Shown here piece by piece: positions 8,033 to 16,372 of a stretch of DNA of 64,000 nt. This DNA comes from Flavobacterium sp. 102. GTDB taxonomy: Bacteria > Bacteroidota > Bacteroidia > Flavobacteriales > Flavobacteriaceae. The stretch lies in NCBI RefSeq assembly GCF_003634615.1, contig NZ_RBKX01000001.1, positions 3,753,110 to 3,817,109 of the forward strand. Direction: 5' to 3'. The notes beneath the pieces are model-generated. The model was given only the letters and a program-made list of their open reading frames with translations. It did no database searches and was not told where the DNA came from. Position 1 is the first letter of the stretch, and each line of letters begins with the position of its first letter. A program made the position numbers and the translations under genes.

Positions 8033-10885
8033 TTATTTACTTAAATACATTTTTCTTCGTGAGTACAACTCATAAAACTGGTCGTCTTTTAGATCATCTA
8101 TAAACAAAATGCTCTCTCCCGTAGATTTCATTTCTGGCCCAAGTGCTTTATTGACATTCGGGAATTTGCTAAAGGAGAAAACCGGTTGCTTAATCGCATA
8201 ACCTTTCAATTGAGGATTGAATTTGAAATCGGTGACTTTATTTTCGCCCAACATCACCTTCGTGGCATAATTTACATACGGTTCGCCATAAGCTTTCGCG
8301 ATAAATGGCACTGTACGCGACGCTCTCGGATTGGCTTCAATGATGTAAACGATATCGTCTTTGATGGCAAATTGGATGTTGATTAAACCAACAGTTCTCA
8401 AAGCCAACGCAATTTTCTTCGTATGGTCTTTGATTTGTTGCATTACAAACTCGCCCAAGTTAAACGGTGGCAAGGTTGCATTCGAATCACCTGAGTGAAC
8501 ACCACAAGGTTCGATATGTTCCATGATTCCAATAATGTAGACGTTTTCTCCGTCACAAATCGCATCCGCTTCGGCTTCAATCGCTCCGTCTAAATAATTA
8601 TCTAGAAGCAGTTTATTTCCGGGAATATTTTTCAATAAATCGATAACGTGTTCTTCCAACTCTTGTTTGTTGATGACAATTTTCATGCCTTGCCCTCCTA
8701 AAACATACGAAGGACGAACCAACAACGGGAAATCAAGTACATCCGCTAAAGCTGAGGCTTGATCCGCATTTTCGGCTACGCCAAACTTTGGAAAAGGAAT
8801 TTTCAACTCGGTCAACAAGTCTGAAAATCTTCCTCTGTCCTCGGCTAAATCTAAAGCATCAAAAGAAGTTCCTAATATTTTGATGCCGTAACGGTCTAAT
8901 TTTTCGGCTAATTTCAGAGCAGTTTGTCCGCCCAATTGCACGATTACACCTTCCGGTTTTTCATGTCTGATTATATCATAAATGTGTTCCCAAAATACCG
9001 GCTCAAAGTATAATTTATCTGCCGTATCAAAATCGGTTGAAACCGTTTCCGGATTACAATTGATCATGATGGTTTCATAACCACATTCTTTAGCAGCTAA
9101 AACGCCGTGTACGCAAGAGTAATCAAACTCAATTCCTTGCCCGATTCTGTTTGGTCCTGACCCTAAAACCACGACTTTCTTTTTTGGTGTAACAATGCTT
9201 TCGTTGTGAACGTATCTTTCTCCGGTTGCCGTTTGGATTTCGGCTTCGAATGTTGAATAATAATAAGGTGTTAAAGCTTTAAATTCGGCCGCACAAGTGT
9301 CAACCAATTTGTAAACCCTTTTCACATTCATATCATCGCGCAATTTGTAAACCTGACTTTCCAAACAGCCCATCATGTGTGCAATTTGGCGGTCACCGCA
9401 ACCTTTTTGTTTGGCTTCGAGTAATAATTCTTTTGGTAAAGTGTCAACTTTGTAATTGGAGATTTCTCTTTCCAATAAGTATAACTCTTCGTATTGTTTC
9501 AAAAACCACATGTCGATTTTAGTGATCTCGTGGATTCTGCTTAGTGGAATTCCCATCGCAATGGCATCATAAATCACGAAAACTCTATCCCAACTTGCGA
9601 AAGTCAGTTTCTCGATAATTTGTTCGTAGTTTTTATAGCCTTTTCCGTCAGCTCCGATTCCGTTACGCTTAATTTCTAACGACTGAGTCGCTTTGTGCAA
9701 CGCTTCTTGGAACGAACGCCCAATGCCCATCACTTCCCCAACCGATTTCATTTGAAGTCCTAACGTTCGGTCTGAGCCTTCGAATTTGTCGAAGTTCCAA
9801 CGCGGGATTTTTACAATTACGTAATCCAAAGTTGGTTCGAATAAAGCCGAAGTTGATTTGGTGATTTGGTTTTGCAGTTCATTAAGATTGTATCCTAAAG
9901 CCAATTTTGTCGCCACTTTCGCAATCGGATAACCGGTTGCTTTTGATGCTAAAGCAGAAGAACGAGAGACACGCGGATTGATTTCAATGGCCACGATATC
10001 TTCTTTTTCATCCGGTGAAACGGCGAATTGCACGTTACAACCTCCGGCAAAATTTCCGATAGAACGCATCATCAAAATGGCATAATCTCGCATTCTTTGA
10101 AAAGTCGTGTCTGATAATGTCATTGCGGGTGCAACCGTGATTGAATCTCCGGTATGAATTCCCATCGGATCCATATTTTCAATCGAACAGATGATTACTA
10201 CGTTGTCGTTTTGATCGCGCAGTAATTCTAATTCGTATTCTTTCCAACCGAGTAAAGCCTTGTCAATTAAGACTTCGTGTATGGGTGATGCTTCTAAACC
10301 TCGGGTAAGTAAATCGTCAAAATCTTCTTTTTTGTGTACGAATGCCGCTCCGGTTCCACCCAAAGTAAACGATGGACGGATTACCAATGGAAAACCAAAT
10401 TCTTGTGCAATTTCTTTTCCTTTTAGGAATGAAGTTGCAGTTTTGGCCGGTGCGGTTGGCACATCAATTCTGGCCAACAATTGTTTGAATTGCTCACGGT
10501 CTTCGGTAATGTTGATGGCGTTGATATCGACACCGATTAATCGCACACCGAAATCTTGCCAGATGCCTTTTTCGTCGGCTTCCAAACACAAGTTTAACGC
10601 GGTTTGTCCGCCCATGGTTGGTAAAACCGCATCAATTTGTGGATGATTTTTTAAAATCTGAATAATCGATTTGGTGGTTAAAGGCAATAGGTAAACATGA
10701 TCGGCCATGGAAGGATCGGTCATAATCGTGGCCGGATTGGAATTGATTAGGATTACTTCGATTCCTTCTTCTCTAAGTGAACGAGCAGATTGAGAACCGG
10801 CGTAATCAAATTCGCAGGCTTGTCCGATAACGATTGGTCCTGAACCAATAATTAAAACCGATTTGATGGAGTTGTCTTTAGGCAT
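8033..10885 (-). CDS. carB: Carbamoyl-phosphate synthase large subunit, short form without MGS domain
   Basis: A 950-residue CarB with both ATP-grasp halves, each with its GSGPxxIGQ...EFDYAG/S start and a biotin-carboxylase-like core. It makes carbamoyl phosphate from bicarbonate, ammonia and ATP for arginine and pyrimidine synthesis. The enterobacterial protein is about 1073 residues. Here the sequence ends about 27 residues after GPEMKSTGE, so the C-terminal MGS-like allosteric domain (UMP/ornithine site) is absent. No carA is adjacent. The 5' leader on the minus strand is an array of TTAG-core octamers (10891-10948). Confidence 0.96.
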   Translation of the reverse strand: MPKDNSIKSVLIIGSGPIVIGQACEFDYAGSQSARSLREEGIEVILINSNPATIMTDPSMADHVYLLPLTTKSIIQILKNHPQIDAVLPTMGGQTALNLCLEADEKGIWQDFGVRLIGVDINAINITEDREQFKQLLARIDVPTAPAKTATSFLKGKEIAQEFGFPLVIRPSFTLGGTGAAFVHKKEDFDDLLTRGLEASPIHEVLIDKALLGWKEYELELLRDQNDNVVIICSIENMDPMGIHTGDSITVAPAMTLSDTTFQRMRDYAILMMRSIGNFAGGCNVQFAVSPDEKEDIVAIEINPRVSRSSALASKATGYPIAKVATKLALGYNLNELQNQITKSTSALFEPTLDYVIVKIPRWNFDKFEGSDRTLGLQMKSVGEVMGIGRSFQEALHKATQSLEIKRNGIGADGKGYKNYEQIIEKLTFASWDRVFVIYDAIAMGIPLSRIHEITKIDMWFLKQYEELYLLEREISNYKVDTLPKELLLEAKQKGCGDRQIAHMMGCLESQVYKLRDDMNVKRVYKLVDTCAAEFKALTPYYYSTFEAEIQTATGERYVHNESIVTPKKKVVVLGSGPNRIGQGIEFDYSCVHGVLAAKECGYETIMINCNPETVSTDFDTADKLYFEPVFWEHIYDIIRHEKPEGVIVQLGGQTALKLAEKLDRYGIKILGTSFDALDLAEDRGRFSDLLTELKIPFPKFGVAENADQASALADVLDFPLLVRPSYVLGGQGMKIVINKQELEEHVIDLLKNIPGNKLLLDNYLDGAIEAEADAICDGENVYIIGIMEHIEPCGVHSGDSNATLPPFNLGEFVMQQIKDHTKKIALALRTVGLINIQFAIKDDIVYIIEANPRASRTVPFIAKAYGEPYVNYATKVMLGENKVTDFKFNPQLKGYAIKQPVFSFSKFPNVNKALGPEMKSTGESILFIDDLKDDQFYELYSRRKMYLSK

Positions 10886-10890
10886 TGTAG

Positions 10891-10948
10891 TTAGATTTTT
10901 AGACTTCTTAGATTTTTAGATCGTTAGACTTCTTAGAATGTTAGATTA
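10891..10948. repeat. TTAG-core octamer array in the carB leader
   Basis: Seven consecutive units of 8 or 9 bases, each starting TTAGA on the plus strand: TTAGATTT, TTAGACTTC, TTAGATTT, TTAGATCG, TTAGACTTC, TTAGAATG, TTAGATTA. The array begins 5 bases upstream of the carB start codon, so it would form most of the carB 5' leader. Function unknown. Confidence 0.75.
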
Positions 10949-10986
10949 ATTTGTTGTGTTGTATTATGTTGTGTTTTATGCTTAAC

Positions 10987-11084
10987 TAGCCCCGATGGTA
11001 GTGAAAATCCTTTTTATTTGCCATACTGAGCGCAGTCGAAGTATAAAAATAAAAAGATTGTAACGAACAGCGGGAAATAGCTCC
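10987..11084 (+). repeat. Extragenic TAGCCCyGATGG element, copy 1 (with hairpin)
   Basis: The element begins TAGCCCCGATGGTAGTG and ends GAACAGCGGGAAATAGCTCC. Between these ends lies a hairpin at 11010-11056 with a perfect 10-bp base (CTTTTTATTT / AAATAAAAAG) and an upper ATACT/AGTAT stem. The hairpin includes CTGAGCGCAGTCGAAGT, a segment often seen in Flavobacterium intergenic DNA. A shorter copy with the same ends is at 44098-44151. It might be a structured RNA or an extragenic repeat; no gene is seen here. Confidence 0.6.
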
Positions 11085-11113
11085 TAAAAATTATCAATAT
11101 TTATGAACAGGTT

Positions 11114-11147
11114 TAAAAAAAAGCCGCTACTAATAAAAGTAACGGCT
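11114..11147 (-). terminator. Terminator of rpmH
   Basis: AAGCCGCTACT pairs imperfectly with AGTAACGGCTT, and an A-run at 11114-11122 gives a T-run on the minus strand. It lies 24 bases after the rpmH stop. Confidence 0.8.
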
Positions 11148-11170
11148 TGATATTGATTAGTGGCTAATCA

Positions 11171-11332
11171 TTATTTTTTGTGTCTTGGTTCAGAAGATAC
11201 AGTCAATTTATGTCTTCCTTTTGCTCTACGACGCGCAAGGACTTTTCTTCCATTTGCAGAAGCCATTCTGTCCATAAATCCGTGTTTATTTCTTCTTTTT
11301 CTTTTCGATGGTTGAAACGTTCTTTTGCTCAT
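11171..11332 (-). CDS. rpmH: 50S ribosomal protein L34
   Basis: A 53-residue, strongly basic protein reading [19 protein letters not shown], then the L34 signature motif [20 protein letters not shown]. It is a structural protein of the large ribosomal subunit. The start is fixed by the conserved MSKRTFQP N-terminus. A full Bacteroidetes promoter lies upstream at 11395-11424 and a terminator downstream, so it is a single-gene unit here rather than being linked to rnpA. Confidence 0.97.
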
Positions 11333-11394
11333 TGCTCTGTATCTTTAAAATCTTGTTTAATTTCTATGGTATATGGCTGTTTTAAAACCGAGTG

Positions 11395-11424
11395 CAAATA
11401 TACAAACCTTTTTTTTTCTGGCAA
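11395..11424 (-). promoter_or_regulatory. Promoter of rpmH
   Basis: On the minus strand, TTG (11424-11422), then 19 bases, then TATATTTG (11402-11395). This matches the Bacteroidetes -33/-7 promoter. The start codon is 62 bases downstream of the -7 box. Confidence 0.75.
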
Positions 11425-11458
11425 GTAGTTTTATAAAAATATTTTCAAATCCTTTTAT

Positions 11459-11466
11459 TACCTTTG
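11459..11466 (+). promoter_or_regulatory. -7 promoter element of the TPR-like membrane protein gene
   Basis: TACCTTTG matches TAnnTTTG and lies 21 bases before the ATG at 11488, consistent with a short leader. The -33 element is not evident. Confidence 0.5.
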
Positions 11467-11487
11467 TGCCACTAAAAATTAAAAGAC

Positions 11488-12003
11488 ATGTTTCACAGAT
11501 TTATTAAATTAATTATAGCGGCGTTGATGGTCGTAGCAGGTATTTGGCAATTTACGGAAGGTAATATCGGGAACGGTATTTTCTTGATTTTATTGACCGC
11601 CATTCCTATCTTTTTATATTATAAAAACGAATTTATCTTATTGGCTTTCTTAAAGCTGAGAAAACAAGATTTTCCGGGCGCGAAAGTTTGGTTGGACAAA
11701 ATCAAAAATCCGGAAACGGCTTTGGTGAGAAAACAACAAGGTTATTACAATTACCTTCACGGTTTAATGACATCGCAAACTAATTTGCACCAATCAGAGA
11801 AATTCTTCAAGAAAGCGATTGAATTAGGACTGAGTATGGATATGGATTTAGCCGTAGCTAAGTTGAATTTAGCCGGAATCGCCATGTCAAGAAGACGCAA
11901 AATGGAAGCTACCGCTTTGTTAAACGAAGCAAAAAAACTGGACAAACAGAATATGCTGAACGATCAGATTAAGATGATGAAAGAGCAAATGAAGAAAATC
12001 TAG
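11488..12003 (+). CDS. Membrane-anchored TPR-like protein
   Basis: A 171-residue protein with two N-terminal membrane segments (about 5-22 and 28-46). A helical cytosolic part follows with two TPR-like helix pairs (GYYNYLHGLMTSQTN...FFKKAIELGL and VAKLNLAGIAMSRRRKMEATALLNEAKKLD). The C-terminus is charged and probably helical (NDQIKMMKEQMKKI). No specific function is recognised; a scaffold role is only a guess. Transcribed divergently from rpmH. Confidence 0.65.
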   Translation: MFHRFIKLIIAALMVVAGIWQFTEGNIGNGIFLILLTAIPIFLYYKNEFILLAFLKLRKQDFPGAKVWLDKIKNPETALVRKQQGYYNYLHGLMTSQTNLHQSEKFFKKAIELGLSMDMDLAVAKLNLAGIAMSRRRKMEATALLNEAKKLDKQNMLNDQIKMMKEQMKKI

Positions 12004-12114
12004 TGTTCAGTGTTCAGCGATTAGTTGACAGTTATTTCCAGAAATAAAAAAACGTCCTGAAATTCTCGGGACGTTTTTTATATAAATTTTACTGAACACT
12101 AAAAACTGAACACT
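12002..12114. terminator. Bidirectional terminator inside an outer inverted repeat
   Basis: The core hairpin is AACGTCC (12051-12057) with GGACGTT (12069-12075), with A-run and T-run on either side. Outside it, AGTGTTCAGTGTTCAG (12002-12017) is complementary to the ACTGAACACT copies at 12091-12100 and 12105-12114, giving a second nested arm. It separates two convergent genes. Confidence 0.75.
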
Positions 12115-12124
12115 GATCACTCCT

Positions 12125-13018
12125 TTAATATCCTGCTAACGGAATCTCAATTTCGTATCTTTTCTTATTAGGATTCACCAACTTCTTATCTCTCAACCAA
12201 GGATTATGAATTTTAAGAATCTTATAATTGATACCCTGTGAAATGGCAAAACCGGTTAAATCAGTAATGGTACTGTCAACGGCGACTCTTTTTGTTGGAA
12301 TTGGCGCATACAAATCGCTCTCAAAAATACTGAACCCATATTTTGCTGGCTGTTTCATGATTTCTTTTAAGGCTAAAATCCTAAAAACATAACGTGATGT
12401 CTCTTCGGTAAGTGCCAAATCATAATAGTTGCTTACTTTTTGCTCTTCAATTTTTTTGTTGATTCCGGACATTCCTCCATTGTAAGAAGCGGCTGCTAAT
12501 GTCCAAGAACCAAATTTATCTTTGGCTACCAAAAGATAACGACACGCGGCTTCTGTAGATTTTTCTAAATGGTATCTTTCATCCACCACATCGTTAACTT
12601 CCATTCCTTTTTCTTTGGCGGTATCGGGCATAAATTGCCAAACACCACGTGCTCCGGCAGGAGAAACTGCATTGACCAAACCACTTTCGATTACGGCTAA
12701 ATATTTAAAATCATCCGGCACGCCATATTTGGCTAAAATCGGTTCGATGATAGGAAAAGCGCGATTCGCTCTTTTGATAATTAACGCAGTGGTTGCGTCA
12801 AGATTAGCATTGATGAGTAATTCTCTATCTAATCTTTCGCGAACATCTGTTATCTGAAGTGGTGCTTTCTCGCCGGCAAAATCAACTTCCATAGGGAAAT
12901 ACATCGCTGTGCCTTCTCGCAACAGCTTTTCTTTATTGTCGCCCGAAATTCCAAAAACAAGAATTCCTGATAGCAGGACAACGGTTATTACGGATAATAA
13001 GGCTTTATTCGTTTTCAT
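12125..13018 (-). CDS. Lytic transglycosylase, SLT/MltD type
   Basis: A 297-residue exported murein lytic transglycosylase. The N-terminal hydrophobic segment (about 7-24) is a signal or anchor. The SLT domain (about 95-215) has the catalytic Glu in KYLAVIESGL, followed by GARGVWQFMPDTA and the AAASYNGG motif. It cleaves the glycan strand of peptidoglycan. The C-terminal ~70 residues lack a clear LysM motif although the position would fit one in MltD; the region NYKILKIHNPWL is a weak remnant. Single gene. Confidence 0.87.
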   Translation of the reverse strand: MKTNKALLSVITVVLLSGILVFGISGDNKEKLLREGTAMYFPMEVDFAGEKAPLQITDVRERLDRELLINANLDATTALIIKRANRAFPIIEPILAKYGVPDDFKYLAVIESGLVNAVSPAGARGVWQFMPDTAKEKGMEVNDVVDERYHLEKSTEAACRYLLVAKDKFGSWTLAAASYNGGMSGINKKIEEQKVSNYYDLALTEETSRYVFRILALKEIMKQPAKYGFSIFESDLYAPIPTKRVAVDSTITDLTGFAISQGINYKILKIHNPWLRDKKLVNPNKKRYEIEIPLAGY

Positions 13019-13137
13019 AATGAAGGATTTTATTTTTAGTGGTCATTATTGATTCACTAAAAGTGATTTCATGAATTTCATTTTTAATGTTGTAAAACTA
13101 CAACTATATTATAGTAAAGCTACAAAAAATTGAGCCG

Positions 13138-13806
13138 CTACACCTTATCTTCTAACATAATTTTAGGCAAATTATCATTGAGCCATCGGTATTTATTCAA
13201 AATCATAATGTGGGTTCCGCCTTTTACCGGAATGAAATTTTTAATATTCTTAGGCGGAAAAACTTCATCTGCATCGCCGTGAATGTGAATGACGTCCTGA
13301 TCAATTTCAATTCGGGTCCAATTGATAATCTGTTCAATAGCCCAATCTAAATAACGTTTGTCACGAACCGCCAAAAACTTTTCATACAAAGCCAATCGTT
13401 GTTTGACTATTGAAGAACCAAAAGAAAATTTGACTAAAGATTCAATATTTTCAAATAATTGGGTCGGAATGAGTTTGTAGGCTTTAGTCGATTTTGCTAC
13501 CTTAAATCTTTTAGGGAATTCCGTATTAGATTTTACACTCGAAATAATTATGACTTTCTGAGGCTTTAAAAACTGCTTCATCTCTTGAACTAAAACCCCA
13601 CCAAAGGAAACGCCGATTAAAATTGGATTTTCATGCTGCACTTTTTTAGCAATTCTTTCAGCATAAGCACTTAAGCTTTCTCCCTTATTTGGAATTTCCC
13701 ATTCAAGCAAATGCATTTCAAAAGTGTCTTCGGGCAATTGGATTCGTTCAAAAATGGATGGACTGGCTGCCATGCCTGGCATGAAGTAAACGTGGATTTT
13801 AGACAT
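13138..13806 (-). CDS. Alpha/beta-hydrolase family protein
   Basis: A 222-residue alpha/beta-hydrolase. The N-terminal strand-turn MPGMAASPSIFERI replaces the oxyanion-hole loop. The nucleophile elbow is GVSFGG (Ser about 66). The acid is probably Asp in HIHGDADEVFP and the catalytic His in KGGTHIMILN. All triad members are present, so it is likely an active esterase or thioesterase-like enzyme. Substrate unknown. It is a single gene divergent from the acetyltransferase. Confidence 0.75.
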   Translation of the reverse strand: MSKIHVYFMPGMAASPSIFERIQLPEDTFEMHLLEWEIPNKGESLSAYAERIAKKVQHENPILIGVSFGGVLVQEMKQFLKPQKVIIISSVKSNTEFPKRFKVAKSTKAYKLIPTQLFENIESLVKFSFGSSIVKQRLALYEKFLAVRDKRYLDWAIEQIINWTRIEIDQDVIHIHGDADEVFPPKNIKNFIPVKGGTHIMILNKYRWLNDNLPKIMLEDKV

Positions 13807-13874
13807 TATTTAACTGTAAACTCGTTAATTATTAGTAAATTTGCATAAAAATAATCCTTTTATTTCACTTGATT

Positions 13875-14186
13875 ATGAACACAACATTAATTTCAGATAA
13901 AATGGAAATTAAAGACAACACTTTTGCTCGACAATTTGAAACGTTGGTAGGTGGGAAATTGATTTCTGTTGAATATTCCTTTCAAGAAAAGAAAATATTC
14001 CTGACGAGAATTAATACTTTTGACGGCTTTAATGACGAGGAGTTTATCAATGATTTGCTGAAAAACATCATGGAAATTGCTTACGAACGAAAACTAAAAG
14101 TGGTTCCGATTTTACCAAAAATCGCACTTTTCTTTAGAAAGAACACTACGTACAGAGATTTATTGCCTCCGGGAATAAAAATCTAA
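13875..14186 (+). CDS. YjdJ-type GNAT N-acetyltransferase-like protein
   Basis: A 103-residue member of the short GNAT group (COG2388/YjdJ type), about half the size of full GNATs. It keeps the strand pattern SVEYSFQEKKIFLTRINTF and the C-terminal KVVPILPKIALFFRKN, where the family has VxPxCPxVxxFLxxH; both usual Cys/His positions differ here. The start is ATG 13875; an in-frame TTG 6 bases earlier is less likely. Substrate unknown. A terminator follows closely. Confidence 0.7.
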   Translation: MNTTLISDKMEIKDNTFARQFETLVGGKLISVEYSFQEKKIFLTRINTFDGFNDEEFINDLLKNIMEIAYERKLKVVPILPKIALFFRKNTTYRDLLPPGIKI

Positions 14187-14205
14187 CACAAAATAACTTT
14201 AACAC

Positions 14206-14237
14206 AAGTCGTCTAGAAAACCAGACGGCTTTTTTTG
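14206..14237 (+). terminator. Terminator after the GNAT-like gene
   Basis: AAGTCGTCT (14206-14214) pairs with AGACGGCTT (14223-14231), with one G-T wobble, then a T-run to 14237. Confidence 0.85.
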
Positions 14238-14260
14238 TGGATTTTATTTATATTTATCGG

Positions 14261-14602
14261 ATGAATACAGAAGACTTCCGCCAAGAGATTGTAACTTTCT
14301 TCGAGCAAATCGATAAATATTATGGTTCCAAAACAGAGATAACCGAAGGCTTGTGCACCGACATGGAAACACTCGATGCAAATCTCACTACTTGGAATTT
14401 GTCAGAATTTGAATTAATTCGATCAGCCTATCGCAAAAATGGTCAAAAACTGATGATGGAAGGCAGCAATATGTATTATGAAATTTCAGCCGACAGAATT
14501 ATTAGTTTCCAACAACTCGGGCGACACAAATTTGAGTTCATTGAGCAATACAGCTTTGATGTTTTCAGAATTACCAAAATTAGATTCCAGTATAAATACT
14601 AA
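14261..14602 (+). CDS. Hypothetical protein
   Basis: A 113-residue soluble protein of unknown family, mixed alpha/beta, beginning MNTEDFRQEIVTFFEQIDKYYG. The pattern NGQKLMMEGSNMYYEISADRIISFQQLGRHKFEFIEQY suggests a small beta sheet. A GTG in frame at 14237 would overlap the terminator T-run, so ATG 14261 is chosen. Its codon use resembles the neighbours. No catalytic motif is visible. Confidence 0.55.
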   Translation: MNTEDFRQEIVTFFEQIDKYYGSKTEITEGLCTDMETLDANLTTWNLSEFELIRSAYRKNGQKLMMEGSNMYYEISADRIISFQQLGRHKFEFIEQYSFDVFRITKIRFQYKY

Positions 14603-14761
14603 GATTTTAGGCATAAAATAGCAATTCTTAAGATTGGCTTAATTTTTTGGCATCAAATTTGAATGCACCAAAATTGAAGAATAATATTTCTGAGCAATCC
14701 GGAATTCAGGAGGTTATTTTAAGAAACAAAATCATTATTAATTTTCTAAACATTTTTTACA

Positions 14762-16327
14762 ATGAAAAAATATCATTTTTTTTCAGCGGTACTTCTTATG
14801 CTTATTTTTGCCGGTTGCAAAGAAGGCTCATATCGAGGAGAAGCCGCTGCAGACTCTACTACTGTTGAATTATCGGACGCAGAAAACTTGACTGATAGTG
14901 CAAGGGATTCAGTTACCGTAAATGAAAACTCCGAAAGCTATGCCGAACTCATAGAAAATCCTTTCGAATCACCAAGAACAGCTCCGTTATCCACTTTTTC
15001 AATCGATGTTGACAATGCCGCTTACACCAATATCCGTCGATTCATCAACAACGGCCAAGAAGTTCCAAAAGACGCTGTTCGCATCGAAGAAATGGTCAAC
15101 TTCTTTAAATACCAATATCAGCAACCACAAAGTGAGCATCCGTTTTCTATCAATACGGAATACAGCACGAGTCCATGGAATTCGAAACATAAATTATTAA
15201 AAATAGGTTTACAAGGTCGAAATATTCCAACGGATAATTTGCCGGCGTCTAACTTGGTTTTTTTGGTGGATGTTTCCGGTTCGATGAGTGACGAAAACAA
15301 ATTGCCATTGCTCAAAGAATCGATGAAAGTTTTGGTCAAAGAATTGCGCAGCAAAGACAAAGTTTCGATCGTGGTTTATGCCGGTGCAGCCGGTGTGGTT
15401 TTAGAGCCAACTTCCGGTGACGAAAAAGGAAAAATTATGGATGCCTTTGACGATTTAATGGCTGGCGGAAGTACGGCAGGTGGCGAAGGCATAAACTTGG
15501 CTTATAAACTGGCGGAGCAAAACTTTATTAAAGAAGGAAATAACAGAGTGATTTTGGCCACTGACGGCGATTTCAATGTTGGCGCTTCTTCAGATGGTGA
15601 CATGGAAGATTTGATTGAAGAGAAAAGAAAATCGGGTGTTTTTCTAACCGTTTTAGGCTATGGAATGGGCAATTACAAAGACAGTAAAATGGAAATTTTG
15701 GCAGACAAAGGCAACGGCAATTATGCTTACATTGATAACATTCAGGAAGCGAATCGCTTTTTAGGGAAAGAATTTAAGGGTTCTATGTTTGCTATTGCTA
15801 AAGATGTAAAAATCCAAATCGAATTCAATCCAAAACATGTTCTGGCTTACCGATTGATTGGTTATGAAAACAGAAGATTAAAAGCAGAAGATTTCAAAAA
15901 CGATGCAATTGATGCCGGTGAATTAGGCAGCGGACACACGGTAACAGCTTTGTATGAAATCATTCCGGTTGGCGTTGACAGCGATTATGTGCCTTCGGAT
16001 TTGAAATACACCAAAGTTAAGACAGAATCTGATATCAATTATGCTGAGGAATTGGCGACGATTAAATTCCGTTACAAAAAACCGGATGGCGAAAAAAGCA
16101 TTGAAATGGTTGAGACGATTGCGGACAAAGCAATTGCTTTGGAAAGCACTACTGCCGATTTTAAATTCAGTTCCGCCGTGGCTTGGTTTGGATTGAAACT
16201 GAGAGATTCCAAATTGATTTCGAATAAATCCTCTGATGAAATTAAAAGTTTAGCCAAATCCGGTTTGAGAAATGATGATGAAGGTTACAAAGCCGAATTT
16301 ATCCGATTGGTAGAAGCCGTAAATTAA
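14762..16327 (+). CDS. VWA-domain lipoprotein (YfbK-like)
   Basis: A 521-residue predicted lipoprotein (lipobox FAGC, Cys19). After a Ser/Thr/Asp-rich linker comes a VWA N-terminal domain (about 75-150, STFSIDVDNAAYTNIRRF). The von Willebrand A domain has an intact MIDAS, DVSGSMS at Asp170 and later ATDGDFNVG. The C-terminal DUF3520-like domain (about 330-520) follows. It probably binds a protein partner through Mg at the MIDAS, at the periplasmic side of a membrane. Partner unknown. Single gene, closed by a strong bidirectional terminator. Confidence 0.88.
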   Translation: MKKYHFFSAVLLMLIFAGCKEGSYRGEAAADSTTVELSDAENLTDSARDSVTVNENSESYAELIENPFESPRTAPLSTFSIDVDNAAYTNIRRFINNGQEVPKDAVRIEEMVNFFKYQYQQPQSEHPFSINTEYSTSPWNSKHKLLKIGLQGRNIPTDNLPASNLVFLVDVSGSMSDENKLPLLKESMKVLVKELRSKDKVSIVVYAGAAGVVLEPTSGDEKGKIMDAFDDLMAGGSTAGGEGINLAYKLAEQNFIKEGNNRVILATDGDFNVGASSDGDMEDLIEEKRKSGVFLTVLGYGMGNYKDSKMEILADKGNGNYAYIDNIQEANRFLGKEFKGSMFAIAKDVKIQIEFNPKHVLAYRLIGYENRRLKAEDFKNDAIDAGELGSGHTVTALYEIIPVGVDSDYVPSDLKYTKVKTESDINYAEELATIKFRYKKPDGEKSIEMVETIADKAIALESTTADFKFSSAVAWFGLKLRDSKLISNKSSDEIKSLAKSGLRNDDEGYKAEFIRLVEAVN

Positions 16328-16337
16328 ATTTCAAAAA

Positions 16338-16370
16338 GAAACCCTGAAAATTAGTTTTCAGGGTTTTTAT
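16338..16370. terminator. Bidirectional terminator between the VWA gene and mtaB
   Basis: A perfect 12-bp stem, AAACCCTGAAAA (16338-16349) with TTTTCAGGGTTT (16354-16365), a 4-base loop, and a T-run. It serves both convergent genes. Confidence 0.9.
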
Positions 16371-16372
16371 AT

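Noticed and set aside
10891..10948. Direct repeats that could suggest a CRISPR array
   Set aside because: The unit is only 8-9 bases with no spacers of constant length and no cas genes nearby.
14647..14868. Short open frame on the plus strand before the VWA lipoprotein gene
   Set aside because: It overlaps the signal peptide of the VWA lipoprotein in another frame, and that gene has the clear lipobox and family match.
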